A stretch of DNA of 64,000 nucleotides, taken from the NCBI RefSeq assembly GCF_905220365.1, contig NC_061135.1:5671501-5735500 (forward strand), in the 5' to 3' direction. The translations under genes were made by a program, and so were the position numbers. Shown here in pieces: positions 13,947 through 28,900 of this stretch. Position 1 is the stretch's first letter. Every line of letters starts with the position of its first letter. This stretch comes from Vanessa cardui (Eukaryota; Arthropoda; Insecta; Lepidoptera; Nymphalidae). The notes below the pieces were generated by a model. The model saw only the letters and a program-made list of their open reading frames with translations, was not told where the DNA came from and made no database searches.

Positions 13947-16900
13947 GTAAGTATATAAAGCAAACATTAAGCTTTGATTACGGTGCGAGTCTCGTGACCA
14001 AATATATAAGATCCTTGTAGTGGTAATTTAAGAGTAATGGTCCTAACAGGAAAATCTAATTTAGACTGGTATGATAAGAATATAATATTTATTGTCTTAG
14101 GTGTGAACTAGACACATTTATGGCCGTTTTTATTAATAAACAAATAAAATCTGAATTATGGTCAATTTGTAAATTAATTTCTTTAAACAATAATTTTCAT
14201 AACTTCAGTATTTTTATTATTATTGTAAAATATATTGTTTACCTTGAAGTTGTGTTTATGTCGTGATGTACAGCGTAATGCGCATCATGTTTTAGTATAA
14301 AATATGATAATATTAAAACAAATACATTTTCTTTAGCAGGTAATTAATTTCTAAATTGATATTGTCAGTGATAATGACTAAATTTAAATGGAATGTACTT
14401 AATTCAAAAAGAAAAAAAACATGGTTATTACATAAACAATTTTTGGCCTGTTAAAATTTAAACTGTATAATATTTATGTAATACCTTTAAGGCAGATATG
14501 GCATTTTTGACGTTGAATTATTATTATTTTTAGGCCTATGCAGCAGGATGTAATATAGTGATTCTTGCTTCAAACTTTGAACGTGTTCAAATAATTCCGG
14601 GTGCCATCCATGGCTATGTTCGTATTAGCTCTCTTGACTGCAGCACTGATACGGGAAAAATTGCTGCAGCTTATGGTGCAGAAGTGTGTATTTTTGAACC
14701 AACACCCCTCATACACACGGCTGCCACTACTCACGTAAGTAACATTTGAATATGTCATATTATTAATTCTCTAATTCATTGTTGTGGTATTATGTGTAAT
14801 TACTAATTGTATTTCATATTTGTGCTACATAAAGTTTGAAGTTTTTAAATCTTATGTAACTGTCAGTACAACCCTTGCTAAAGGGTTATGTAAAGCCTTT
14901 AATCCCTTTCTAGGAAATAGTGATTTCCTTTTTTTTTCCATTGTCCAAAGTCATCAATCGCAATAATTATATAAAAGGATTAAGGATATTAAAAACAGAT
15001 AATGAGATTTTTTTCTCTTACAAATTTTATTTAGTATTAATCTAAAGGATATTACTGACAACATAAATTGTTGTAATAATTTCGTGTTCAATACAGTTAT
15101 TTATTTTAAGGATGTTTAAAGTGGTTTCTTCCATTTAGACAGTTTTATTAATTACTATTAACAATATTTTAGTAATCAGTTGTTGCCTGCGGTTTCACTC
15201 TCGTTTTGGGGTTGTTATACAAAAGTAGTCTTCAAGGTTCGTACCAAAGTTAGCTTCATACCGAATTACATGAAATTGGGTTCAGTTGCGGACTAAGTCC
15301 ACCTTCATGTCCGTACATCCTCAACCATGCGATTTCTTAGACATTTTCTGCCTGGCACAACCACTTTGTGGAACCGGCTTTCGCCGGCGGTTTTTGCGAA
15401 CCGATTCGACATGGGAACCTTCAAAAAAAGAGCTTACTCCGTTCTCAAAGGCCGGCAAAGCACCTGCTAGCCCCCTGGTGCTGCAGATGTCCATGGGCGG
15501 TGGTAGTAACTTTCCATCAGTTGAGCCGAAACGAGCAAGACGTTTGCCACCAATCGCATAAAAAAGAAGTAAATTTGTCTTATAGTCACTTCCGCATTTA
15601 TCAGAATCTTTTAGTCTATATATAATAACTATTTCGATAATTAATGCAAACAAACACGCCGCAATAAAATAATATTATTATTACGCGACTTTCGTACGGT
15701 ACAGGTTAAACGTGTTTAACGCGATATAAAACAGTCGACGTTTTATTAGGTAAATTCGAAATGCCAAAAACGCACTGAAGCGTTTACCTTGACACTAAAT
15801 AATCAAATGTTTATTTTCTATTCAATTACACGCTAAGAACACGTGATTACTCTTTCAGCTATGCGCTGGTAAAATTAGGCTAATGTTAAAGTTATACACG
15901 GTGACATGTTTGGTCATTGTGTAAGACACTCGGTTTTACGCGATAATCATAGTTTTTATTCTTCTTTTAAGCAGTTTGTACTTTGTATTAGGTACGGTTT
16001 TACCTATAAATGTTATTTTTGGGGTGGTTAGTTAAATAATGCTGTATGCTTAATCAATGATGTAGGAAAAGCGAAATCACTGTTTAACTTAATACGATTT
16101 CGCTTTTGGGTAAATTATTTTTCAAGATACTCGTAAATTGTAATTGATTCAATTGTCTTTTAATTGCTTACGAGCGTCTTATTCATAGTTGCTCATTAGC
16201 GTCGCATGGCTATGACATTCATCATTACAATATAAATAAAAGTAATTCATAAAGAGACCTTGTACATACGCGTAGGTAATAAATAAATATAGATGAAACA
16301 GTTTGCATGTATTCAATTCGTTCAACGCTCTCGTAAGTCACATGATTTGCAATTGTAGGTATATTAAATTGCTCTTCATAATAATGCATAGTAATACTGC
16401 TCACCTCGAAGTTACATCACAATGTTACGGATATATGAAAATTCATAAACGTAAAAGGACATTTATTGTTTGAGTACAAAGCAATAAACTACGTTAATAT
16501 GTATGGGTGTTCTTCAAAACAGTATTATTATATTTTAAAATTGGCGCATTATAGATCTATTCCTATGTAAACATAAAATACGTGTGATATCTTATCTAAG
16601 AGTAGAGGAATCTAGGTACGCAGATATGTAATAATCTTCAAATATAAACAAATGAAATCTTTTCTAGTTGACGTTACAATGTCCAGATTACATTCGGTTA
16701 GTCAATTAATGTATTGGAAACAGTTTGCATACAAAGATAACTGTAAAAATAGAAACACCAATTGAGAATGAAGGCTATCGCCCAAAGATTTCTTCCAGAC
16801 TATGTTTAGGATCCACAATGAATTAAATGTACTCGACTCGACTGTGTACGTATTCGATAATTTGAACTGAAACTTAAAAGAAAAATATAATTTTATTCTG

Positions 16901-19900
16901 CCAGTTCGATAGAAGTATCTTTTAAAAAATAGGCATATTTTTTATAAATATTAAATATTTTTAACACACTCTTACAAATACTTTTGCGATTGAATATAAA
17001 CTTATCGACATTTTGAAATATAGATTGAACAGAATATGATGCAAAAAGATCAGAGAATCAGAAGTAATTACTCTATTTCATCAATTATATATATTTACGT
17101 GTAATAATGAGGTATGTTTAGGTAATTTTTAAGAAAATAAACAAATACTTATGCTTCCAAGCTTTTTGATTTTATCTATCTATTGTAATGTACGTTATAA
17201 TATGCTCAATTTTAAAATCACCAATTTTATGATAATTAAGTGATTTTTTCCGATGTCCTTTGGAGCAATAAATTTTAAAAGTGTTAAAAACATATACCTA
17301 AGTCTCGATGTAAGTAGTTAATATTATCGCGCGTGCCTTAAATGACTGGTTCGATTAACTATAACATTAACCACGCCTAGTTTTAAATTATTTTTTCTTA
17401 ATCTCATGTATCAATAAAAACAACATTTTTATCGCAGTCAATGAAACTCATTACGATTTATTTAAAGGGATTAACTCGCTAAAAGATATGTCAATAAAAC
17501 AAAATTTAAGTGACTTTAAAGGTAGGTTGATTTTTAATTGGAAACGGTATAATGCATTTTGGGATGGTATTTATTTTGTCTACGTATTATATTGCCGTCA
17601 TAAGTTTTGGTTAATATTGTTCTAAAGTTAGTTCATAAAACTTGATCTAGAGTTTGTAACTTAATATTACAGCAGGGTATGCGTTTCATTGCAAAAACAT
17701 CATCATAATAGAATTATTATCTTTATTTATTTAAATGTTGTTATTTTTTATAGGGCCTAGAATATAGGTGGGTGCAAACAGGCAAATTGGTGGCAGATGG
17801 TCCGATCACTGCTCTTTCATGGAATCTAGAAGGTACACGGCTGCTTACCGGAGGCAAGATCCTACAGCTATGGCACCAAGCATCGCTATATCAGGACGAC
17901 AGTCAACGTGAGATAATCATAAATTACTATTAGAAATATACTGAAAAATATTCCGTATTTGTATTGAAATTCTTTAACCTTAATCTAGGTAGAGGACAGG
18001 AGATATCTAAGTTATATTTGATATTAAAATTTGTATCTAATTAAATGTTAATTTTAATACATCGAAGATATAGTTAGATAGTTTTGATACTTAACATTTT
18101 ATTAATTAATGTTAGCGTGAAAATATTATCACTCTATATAACACAATTAGAGAATGACGTGCTGTAGAAATAGAAGCTTTATATGGAAGTCTTCAGAACC
18201 CTTTGTCTCGTTACAGACGAGTACATTATATAGTATGCTCTTAGCTATAAGTATAAGCTGTATTGGCACGATCCCTTTGTTCGGAGCGATGCTTTATAAA
18301 ATGATTACCTAAGTTGCGGCTCCAGCCGTGAGACGAAAAGCCATATCATGAATAAACTGCCGCACTGGCACATTTCCAGAAAGTTTTCTGGTAACAGTTT
18401 TATCGATTTCGCAGCATTGAGTCAAATTAAATTTAAAAGAAGAAACGAATTCGTTGTTACTTAGAAATATGTGGTTACGGTCTTTTTTATGAAGCCAACT
18501 AATTACATAGTTACTATGGTTTTGGAATCACGAAAACTTAAAACTTTTTGCATAATATGTAATTGAAAGATGAGGCTAGAAAACATTATTTTTTACCGAA
18601 ATTGTGGGTTCATCCTTGTCCAATTAAAACTGAGTTTACACGTACCAAATTTGTTTTAATGAATATAAATGTACTTTGTGGCGAAGGAAAACATCTTGAT
18701 ACCTGTATGGGTTAGACGAAATTCTGTCACATACATCATCGGCATCGGAACAGTTCTGCTATAAGCTCCAAATCTTCTTCTTCTTGGGCGAAGTTCTTTA
18801 TCCAATAGTGGGAAATTTATTGACTGCAACAACAAAAAAAGACTTTAATAGCGTTGTTAGATTCAAGTTTTGATTTTCAGTTTTTCAATTATGTAAGCTT
18901 TTATTTTTCTTCATATTTAGTTTGCAATGCGCAATCTGCATTGATTTTATAACATTACGGTTCACTGAATGGCGTTTCAGTGTCTATTCATTAATTAAGT
19001 TTTAGTATTTGATTTAAGTTTGTTAACTGATTGCTTTGTTCGTAAGTGTCTTCTTTTTAAACATTAATCAATGCGATCGATATATTTTAACATTATGAAA
19101 AAATAAGGTTATATTTTTATTAATTTTAATATCAATCTGTAATTCAACTTCAAACCTATGTTATCTCATTTTGCGACCACACGTTTATTTATGTAACTCT
19201 AATGATACAGATGTGACTTAAGTTGTTAACTAGAAACACAAATATTAACAATTTATATTAATTTTAATTGCAGCAAGCTCAGGCGTTACATTCCAAATAG
19301 GTGGGGATAAAGATGAAAAAACAAAACCTCCCGAAGAGGATGAGCCTGTAAGTATAGCGTTGAAATCTGGCGATCGTTTACTATCTGATAAGATAAATAG
19401 ATACAACTGCACTCTGATATCTCTGTTTAGCTTAACTCACGAATATTTATAGTGCTATCTAGAGTTTATCGTTTCATACAATTTTACTAACGGCTTTGTT
19501 TGAACTTGTTACGACGATGATCATACAACTGCTTATCTATGGGACTATGCTAATTAGATTGTTTAAAAGATAACAAGATCATAATATTTTTAGTTATTAC
19601 ATTCTGTTTTAACAGTTTTTTTTATGAAATCATAATTATTAAGAAATTAATTATGGACCAGAATTAACATTAGATGTTAGGATACTTTTCCCCTCTTATC
19701 TCCACATTGTGTATCAAAAACAATGATATCTCATAGATATGAGAATTGATATAAACACATGTCATGTCATGATGAAGTAATGTTAATATTAGATTAGTGT
19801 TGAAGTAAGAGAGAAGATGGCCTAGTACATATCACGTGTAAAACCGGAAACGACCGATTCAAATCCCGTTTTTTTTTTTGTTTTTTATTTGTCAAGCCCT

Positions 19901-22900
19901 TTATTTGTAGTCATAATTCCTTTCTTGCTAGTCGAAAAAGGACTGGACGATATCTTCATGTGTGAACTTGTACAAGGATGAATTGAACCTTGAATCATAA
20001 TCCAAGTTGTGGCAGACGATTTTGTCCAGAAGTACAAAATTGACGATTTCTTTTATTATAGATTAATATATCCCTTCTCTCTTTTTCTTTTAAACTTCAA
20101 GATTAAACAATTCATGTTACATGATAAAGTTATAGGAATATATCGTATTAATTTGTCTGAAGAGACTTGAAGAAACTATTGTTACTTTGTACAACATTGT
20201 GTTTATGTTGTAGGGTTGGATATGTGTATGGCAATGTCACACAGCGACGCCTGCGCACCATCTCGCTTTCTCACCGGACGGTGTGCTGTTCGCCACCTCC
20301 GGCGTCAACGACAGGCTCGTCAAGATATGGTATCAAAATAAAGGTAAGACTTGGTATCGGCAAATAAGGGTATTTACACACACATACATACGATGTACAT
20401 TATTTACAACTGTTTGTTTGTTATGTTCTTTTGCAGTATTAGTTCAAGCTCATAGCGAGCACAATCAGCCCGAGCTGAACTACACATTCATTTACGTCGC
20501 ACACCCGCGGGCCGTCACACACCTGTCATGGCGAAAAACCAGCAAGTATATGCCCAAGTAAGTTTCAAATCAATCTATCTGTGATTTAATACGCTAAACA
20601 AGATAATTTCGGTAACGAATTCGCTATAGTATATGAGTGCTAATCAGGGCCGTATTTAGGGGAGGGCAACTGGGGCAACTGCCCTGGGGCCTCCACATTA
20701 GTGGGGGCCACAGTTTTCAGCAAGTTAACAAATACCGAGATATAGTCAAATTATAATAATGTTATTATTTAATATTTTAAAAGTTACGGATACAAGTAAA
20801 TAAATCATAGCTTACTGATTGAAATAAAAAATAATTAATTCATGATAATATAATTATTAGGTTGTTCACGCTTCTGTTTGTCTAGGGCCCCCACTGCATT
20901 GTGGCCCGGGGGCCTTCAACCTTTAAATCCGGCTCTGGCGCTAATAGTCCGAATTTATCTGTACAGAGGCAGCGTAGGCAACGTGCTAGTGACGTCATGC
21001 GTGGACAACATATGTCGCGTGTGGGCGGAGACGCTTCTGCCGGAGGACGAGTGGGGCGGCTGCGTCACGGCGCACGCGCGCTCCCCGCCGCGCCGCCAGC
21101 GCGCCACGCACCGACACAAGCACCGCTTCATGCAGCGCTTGAAGCACATGAAGTGAGTAACCCGCACGGGCCGCTATGGATCAAGTTACTGATTATTCGA
21201 GTATCTGCGTGACATGGTCAAGACTTTAAATATATATTTATAATTAATACATTTTTAAAACTTAATATGTCACATATTAAGTATGTATGTATAATAAATA
21301 AATAAATAAATATGAGACAACATCACATACATTACTCTGATCCCAATGTAAGTAGCTGAAGCACTTGTGTTATGGAAAATCAGAAGTAACGACGGTACCA
21401 CAAACACCCAGACCCAAGACAACATAGAAAAACTAATGGTAATCTACATCGACTCCGCCGGGAATCGAACCCGGAACCTCAGAGTGGCGTACCCATGAAA
21501 ACCGGTGTACACACCACTCGACCACGGAGGTCGTCAATGTATATATATAGTCGTATGTATATATATATATTAATATCTCACTCATTGTATGTGCACTAGG
21601 AGTAAGGATAAGCTTATAACGCCAAGTTTCCGACTCCGCAAAGTCAATAAATCCTTCTTGGGGCAAGGTATCCGTTTCTATAATAAATTTCCGCAGACAT
21701 TTTTAACTTTGCCGTTTTGTAAATTCAAATCGTTTGTAAAAAATACATTGGTAGAAAAAGCATATTATTCGATACAAGATTTTATAGATGATAAAAAAGC
21801 GTGGAGTTAATACCTGTTGACTTCCAAGCAGGATACACTAATTTAAATAATTGTATTTAATTAACATGACGTTGTATTTTTTAAATGTTAAAAAAGAGTA
21901 ACTACTGAGTTTCTTGTCGGCTCTTCTCGGTAGAATCTACTTTCCGAACCGGTGGTAGCTTCACTTAATTGTAAAATGACGATTCAAAAGTGCTTATAAA
22001 ATCCTACTTGAATAAAGTTTATTTCGATTTTGATATCTTTGTACAAATATTTGTTGTTTTTATGGATTGATATACAATAACTATTTGTTGTATCTAACAC
22101 AGAACGTGTTTCCACATCCGGCGGACAGCGCAGTCGTCGAAGCAGCCCGGAGCGCCGATACCCACACTCCCCTCCACGTACAGTGCGCACGATTTTCACA
22201 ATCCCTACCACTCCACATCCTACACAGGAGGTCAGAATTAGTACTTAAAAATGTATATAACTAATTGGAAAATCACTATAAAATGCATAGTATGAACTTT
22301 AGTATGAATGAATGAACGAATGAATGAATGAATGAATGAATGAAATATACTTTATTGTACACCAAGGAAAGTACATAAAATTTTAAAACAGAAAAAGAAA
22401 CAATGTTATAGAGTATACAATCGGCGGCCTTATCGCTAGAAGAGCGATCTCTTCCAGGCAACCGGTTGGCATATGACATTATAACAAATAATTAAATTTT
22501 GGGTTTAGGTGTACTATAATACAAATATAATAAAGTAGTAAAAATAATACATACATATATAATGAGAAAATACACACATAACTAGTAAGAAAAACATACA
22601 CACAATTTTAAAATAAATGAGGATTGGAGGAGGAGAAAGGTAAGGGATGATACGATTTCAAGTATCAATATAATATTCGAAAATGCGACGTATGTAAACA
22701 AGAAATAATGTAATAAAGCTAATGTAATGTTTTCTCAGGTCTTCACTTCCACCTAGCGGCGTCTATCAACGCTGAGACCGACATCCCGCTGGTACCTTCG
22801 CTCGCTGGCGGCGGGCGCTTCATACTGCACTGGTTGCACAACAAGGAGATGCATTTCACGAGCCAAGCTGAGGCGATACTGCACGATCTTACTAAAAAAG

Positions 22901-25900
22901 TAAGTAAAATAGGTAAAACATATAGTACGACACAACTTAGATGTAGCATCGGCAAATTCAATTAAACCGATTACAGCCGACTTATACAACCAATAGAAAT
23001 AACTCCCTATCGCGCCATTCGACGCTATTCGTCGCTATACATTCTCGCGTCAGTTCAACCCGAGAAAGCAAATGTTAATCGACGTGTCAAATTGACGAAT
23101 ATATTCGGTCATATGATATTACAAGTTATTTCGTTTGTGTTAAGATCATTTTCACATAAAAAATGAATATTGATATTTTGAGATAACATACTTAATTCTG
23201 ATGTGATCGGTTTTAAGAATTTTGCCGATGCTACATCTAAGTTATGTCGTACTATATACCTGTTGACAAAAAGCATTTTAAATTTAACCAATTACTTACT
23301 AATAAGTATATGTAATGAAATAGCTTTACTGGTTAATAATAATACTGTTTAATTAATGATATATGTATTATTATATTCAGATCTTAGATAAAGAAGAGAC
23401 AGATGAGGGAGGTTCGGGGTCGGATCACACCACACATCCGGACGGAGAGAATGAAACAAGTATGTAATTAATTATTTAACCTTCTTTAAGCTAACATTAC
23501 ATAAGCTTTATTGATTATATATAATTTAGTTAAGTATATATTATAGATAAAAATTCAAAAGTTGCTTTTGTTAAAGTAAAAACACGTTTTGTAGTATACT
23601 AAGCATTATGTTTGTATACTCTATGCGCTCATATAATGGCAACATTTTTTGGTGAATTTGTAACCCACATAAGTTTAACAAATCGGTTTTTAAGTGAGAT
23701 GACAATAGAGCATTACTGAAACGCGTTAGAGTTATATAAAAAAAAAACTAAAATTAGTAACACAATTTATGTCAGCTAAATTGTATTGATTCTAAGTACC
23801 AAAAATATCTACAATATCTTACCTAAAATGGAACCCATTGTTTGTAAAATCAATTTTGTCAAAAAAGGCGCCATTTGATATAAAAAGAATTTACGTCTCC
23901 ATATTTTAGTCCAAATGTTATCGTTGTAATAAATCAGATGAGCTTTACGCGCTTAAATGTATACATTCCTTAGATAATTAATACGCAATCATTTACTAAT
24001 TGCCTTTCAATATTTGGTCGCGTTATAAAGCGATTAATTGCTTTGTATTTTATTCGACTGCCTATTTCATGCTGCTATGTAGGAAATAGACGACCAAGCC
24101 AGCACCTTACTAAAGTCCTATCGGAAGATAACAGCAACAGTGACGATCAACCAGGTAATATATATGTAGCAGCTCTAGATGTTATATGTTATTGCCTATC
24201 TAGCGAAGTATCTCGAAACTGTTTCAAAATTTTAGTAGGTTATTAATAACAAAAAAGGTTTTGAAATCCTGACAATGATTAAATTGTCAGTTCACAAGAA
24301 CCAATTCAGTTGAGAAGTATATTTATTATTTGTTCATGTATATTAATATTATAAATGTAAAATTAACTCAGTCTGTCTGTCGTTCTTTCACGACCAAATC
24401 GCTGAATCGAATTTGATGAAATTTGGTCTGAAGTTAACTTAAGAACTCCAAGGAAGAACAAACGTTTTATTTGCCTAACACATGACAACCAACACCGTAA
24501 AATGCAAGTGAAGCCGCGGTTTACTACTAGTATAATATAAATGGTATTAATTTTCCAGCTAGTGGCAACCACAGTCATCCCAGCTTGTCAAACACAACAT
24601 CAATAAACTCGATAGCGACGGACGTCACTTGCACGCACCTGCCAGACTCGCTCGATGCAAAAATAGAGGCCCTGCTGCGGGACTGGCACCAGAGTCCTGA
24701 TCTATTGTTTTCCATACATCCCGTCGACGGCAGTTTCCTCATATGGTGAGATAAAATTTGAATAACATACAAAATAATATAAAAATTACGAACAAAATCT
24801 ACGTAAAGAAGTTTTACTGTCTGGCATGAAATGCACTAATTGCTTATGGAATCGAAAAATATGTATCTTCTAAATATAAATGGTAATGGGTCCCAAACAG
24901 GGATAACAGTTCGTTATTTCATATATACAAATATATAACTTCATACATAATTAGACTTTTGTTAACAAGCCGAAGACATATTCTGTCATATATGATTTGA
25001 ACAGATTATACAGCGCATGCTACGGAAGACCAATAATTGGAACGGAACGGGTAAACGAAACGGAATAATTTGCCATTTTTGTGACAAATTTCATTTATAA
25101 TTAATACGAGGAGAGTACATATTTAGCTGAAAGCCTTTCTCCATAAATGCGCTATCAGACACTGAAAGTATTTTTTTCAAATGGAACCAGTATTCCCTTA
25201 CAAACAATTCACAAATTCGGCTTGTCGGGCAGGGTGTGCGAGTGGCTGGACGAGCTGCAGGCGGGCGCCATCCGGCAGGCGCAGGTGTCGTTCTCGGCGC
25301 GCATCCCGTCCGCGTTCCCGCTGGGCGACGCCACCACCATGTGCACGCCCGCCGCGCTCTACCACGCCGCCGCGCAGCCGCTCTACGTGCGCCACCGCAC
25401 CAAGCCCGTGTCGCCCGGTCAGCCCTAACACATACATCATATAATTTAATAATTGTATTAACTTAAAAATTAACTAACATGACTGTATTTTTTTAAATGT
25501 TGAAAAAGAGTAACTACTGAGTTTCTTGCCGGTTCTTCTCGGTAGAATCTACTTTCCGAACCGGTGGTAGCTTCACTTAATTGTTAAATGACGATTCAAA
25601 AGTGCTTGTAAAAGCCCACTTGAATAAAGTATACTTTGATTTTGATTTTGATTTTGATCACTTACATAGCACTTTACACTAGCAAAGCTGCGCTTAATGC
25701 TGGACTTTAAATGAAATATAATTGTGTTTGATCAGGTCAATCTCAGGGGGAAACTGTAACGACACCCCTGGCAAGTGTGCAAGAGGAGAAAGAGGAGACT
25801 GAGTGGCCCCAGGGCGAGGACAAACCTCCGCAGCAAGAGAACGGTATTAATATTTGTGTGTGATTGATGCACGTAGTTAGCTACTGTTGTTTGACTATTT

Positions 25901-28900
25901 GTTTTATTCTAGGGACCCGAGAGGAGAATAATAATGAAATGAAGAGGAAAACGAGTGTCGCTACCGAGGAGAACAATGAAAATCAGGACGGAGACGTCTT
26001 GGAATCCGCGCCCGTTATATCAATGGTCACGAACCACACGAATGGAACGTTGAATTTGTGGCAGTTGACATTTGACGACAAATCCAAGTTTTCACAGGTA
26101 AAGTATTTCTTAATTAAAAATACATATGTACAAATTTTGTAGAATTATTGATGAAACGCTTAAATGTTTGCAGGTGCTATCAATCGGACACGCTTCTAGA
26201 GCGTCCGGTCATAGATTTAGAGTTAACGACATCACATGCCATCCAGTATTACCACTATTGCTTACTACGAGCCACCACAACATATCAGGTAAGTTATGAT
26301 ACTGACTTAAATCTAAAGTTCGAAACGTTGCGATGAGACTAGACGTGAGACGTGTGTGTCGTTGCGCGTGCGCAGACAACGAGCGCGACACGGCGGGCGC
26401 GGACGTGGACGCGGCGGCGGGCGGGCTATGCTCCGAGCTGATCATGTGGCGCGTGGAGTGCGTGGGCCCGCTGGGCAAGTCGGGCGGCGTGGCCGAGCTG
26501 GCGCGCGTCAACTCGCCCCACCTGTCGGCCTTCAGCAACGTGGCCTGGCTGCCCACGCTGCTGCCGAGGTACGCCCCTGTTCCTGTATCATGGTTACATA
26601 TAACTCAAATTCATCTCAAGCCTCGCGTCGAATCTGAATATATTTAGTACAGTACTCAGCATTGTTGTGTTCCGGTTTGAAGGGTGAGTGGGCCAGTGTA
26701 ACTACAGGCACAAGGGACACAACATCTTAGTTCCCAAGGTTAGTGGCACATTGATGATGTAAGGAAGTTAATATTTCTTATAGCTTCATTATCTATGGGT
26801 GATGGTGACCACTTACCATCAGGTGGCCCATATGCTCGTCCGCCAACTTATACCAAAAAAAAATTACAAATTAACTTGGAAATATTTGGTTGATGATGGT
26901 ATACCAAAAAGTCTAACCTCTTTGTTTCCAAATAAGTAGGCTATCTTCTATCTCAGACTAGACTATTTGTGTACCAAATTTCATTTAAATCGGTTCAATT
27001 GTTTTGTCATGAAAGCGTGACAGATAGACACTTTTGCATTTATAATATTAGCCTATTATGCCTTTTTTGTAGCACTACACTCGGTAATCTGTCCAATTCT
27101 CCGTCTGCCTGCTTCGTGGCGAGCGACGGTGAGAGTTTAAGGCTGTTTCAAGCGGTTATCGATGCGCGGACGTTATTAGCTGAGATCGCCACCTCGGAAA
27201 GACGCCATAAAGATGTACTGGTAAGTCATTTCGCTATGAATAAAATCATATAATCTATTCGCTAGATACACATACTAAAATATTATATGGATTTGTTGAC
27301 AGCAGTATCGGATATTCTTTTTCGTTGGATTCCTTGCCCTTGTCTTTGTTTTAAACTTGAAAGTAAATCATCCCGCCAGCATCACGACACCATGTCGATG
27401 TCGTCGGATTCAACGATCGAAGATGGCGGAGTGCCTCTGCACGACCGCATCAAGATCGTGTCCCAGCAGTCCACGGCGAGACCTGGAGCTATTATTCAGC
27501 TGCACGCCATCGCCGACGCCACGCACGACTGGCACAACACACAGCTCTTGCACGTGTTTCAAGAGCAATTAATTACGGGTAAATATAACAATATATAGTA
27601 CGACACAACTTAGATGTATCATCGGCAAAATTCGTAAAACCGATCACATCCGAATTGAGTACGCTATACCAATATATCAATATTTATTTCTCATGAGATT
27701 ATGATCTTTGCACAAACGTAATAACTTGTAATATCATATGACCCAATATATTCGTCAATTTGACGCGTGGATTTACATGCACTTGCTTTTTCTGACGCGT
27801 GAATCTATAGCGACGACGACGACGATTGGTTGTGTAAATCGGCAGTAATCAGTTTTAATTTCATTCCATTACATTTTCCGATGCTACATCTAATTTGTGT
27901 CCTACTATACTTAAATTTATATGTCACTATATCTGTATACCGACTTATAATCGTCAAAATTTTTTTTTTTATATAAAAATGAGCTGTCACACTAATTGAA
28001 TACTATTTTTCATGTTTATTGAGAACCGCACATGGTCATAGATAATTATTTACAAGATATATTATATTGTTTTTTCAGCACATTTCATTACATAAATGTT
28101 TTTGCAGGTGAACGAACAACAAGCGATACAGAGAGTTCAGACTCAGGTGTGGAGGGTTCTGAAGTCAACACAATCACGGAAGCCGGCTTAGAGGCCATAG
28201 TAGACCTGCGCAAGGCTGCGGTTTTCAACGAACCGTTCTATATCGTTGTCCTGGAAAGGACTGATGGCGGTTCCACAGTTCATATGTGGAGACTTACTGT
28301 GTCATCGCAGGCTGATCCTTCGGGTAATATATAATTTTTTTTTGCCTTTACTAACATTAATTGGTACTTACATACATACATATATAGAACTACACTCAGC
28401 GGCACAGAATGTGGCCCAAACACATAATGTGGTTCAACACCAAAATTAAACACGCAATAGGGTTATTTTTTTTTTGTACATAAAATTTAAAGGTATTAAA
28501 GTGAATAGTAAGTAAAAAAAAAGTAATACCTCAATTAATTAAATTTTTATCTTAAAAATAACAAATAACTCTAAAATTGGAAAAAAAATAAACAAAAGAA
28601 AGTTTTAAAAAAAATTACAAAAGCTTACGGGACTTAAAATTAATACCGGGTATTGCCTCCTCTAGCCTTGATGACTGCCTGCATGCGATCAGGCATGCAT
28701 TTAATTATGTTTTTTATGTCAACCTGGGGTATTTCTTCCCAGGCGGTTATCAAGGCGGTTTTTAAATCACTGATAGACTCTGGAGGGTTGATGCTGGATC
28801 TGATGCATCTTTTAAGCATGTCCCATACATGTTCTATTGGATTTAAATCCGGACTTCGTGCTGGCCAGTCCAATTTGGAAATTCCTACCTCCGATAGGTA

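Noticed and set aside
15321..15653. Minus-strand frame of 110 codons
   Set aside because: It lies over the 3' end of a LINE fragment, which explains the sequence.
20167..20367. Small frame with a signal-peptide-like start (MKKLLLLCTTLCLCC)
   Set aside because: It runs from intron 4 into exon 5 in the wrong frame; the WD repeat of exon 5 explains the DNA.
22304..22342. Tandem array or CRISPR-like repeat
   Set aside because: Simple (GAAT)n tail of a LINE; no spacers.
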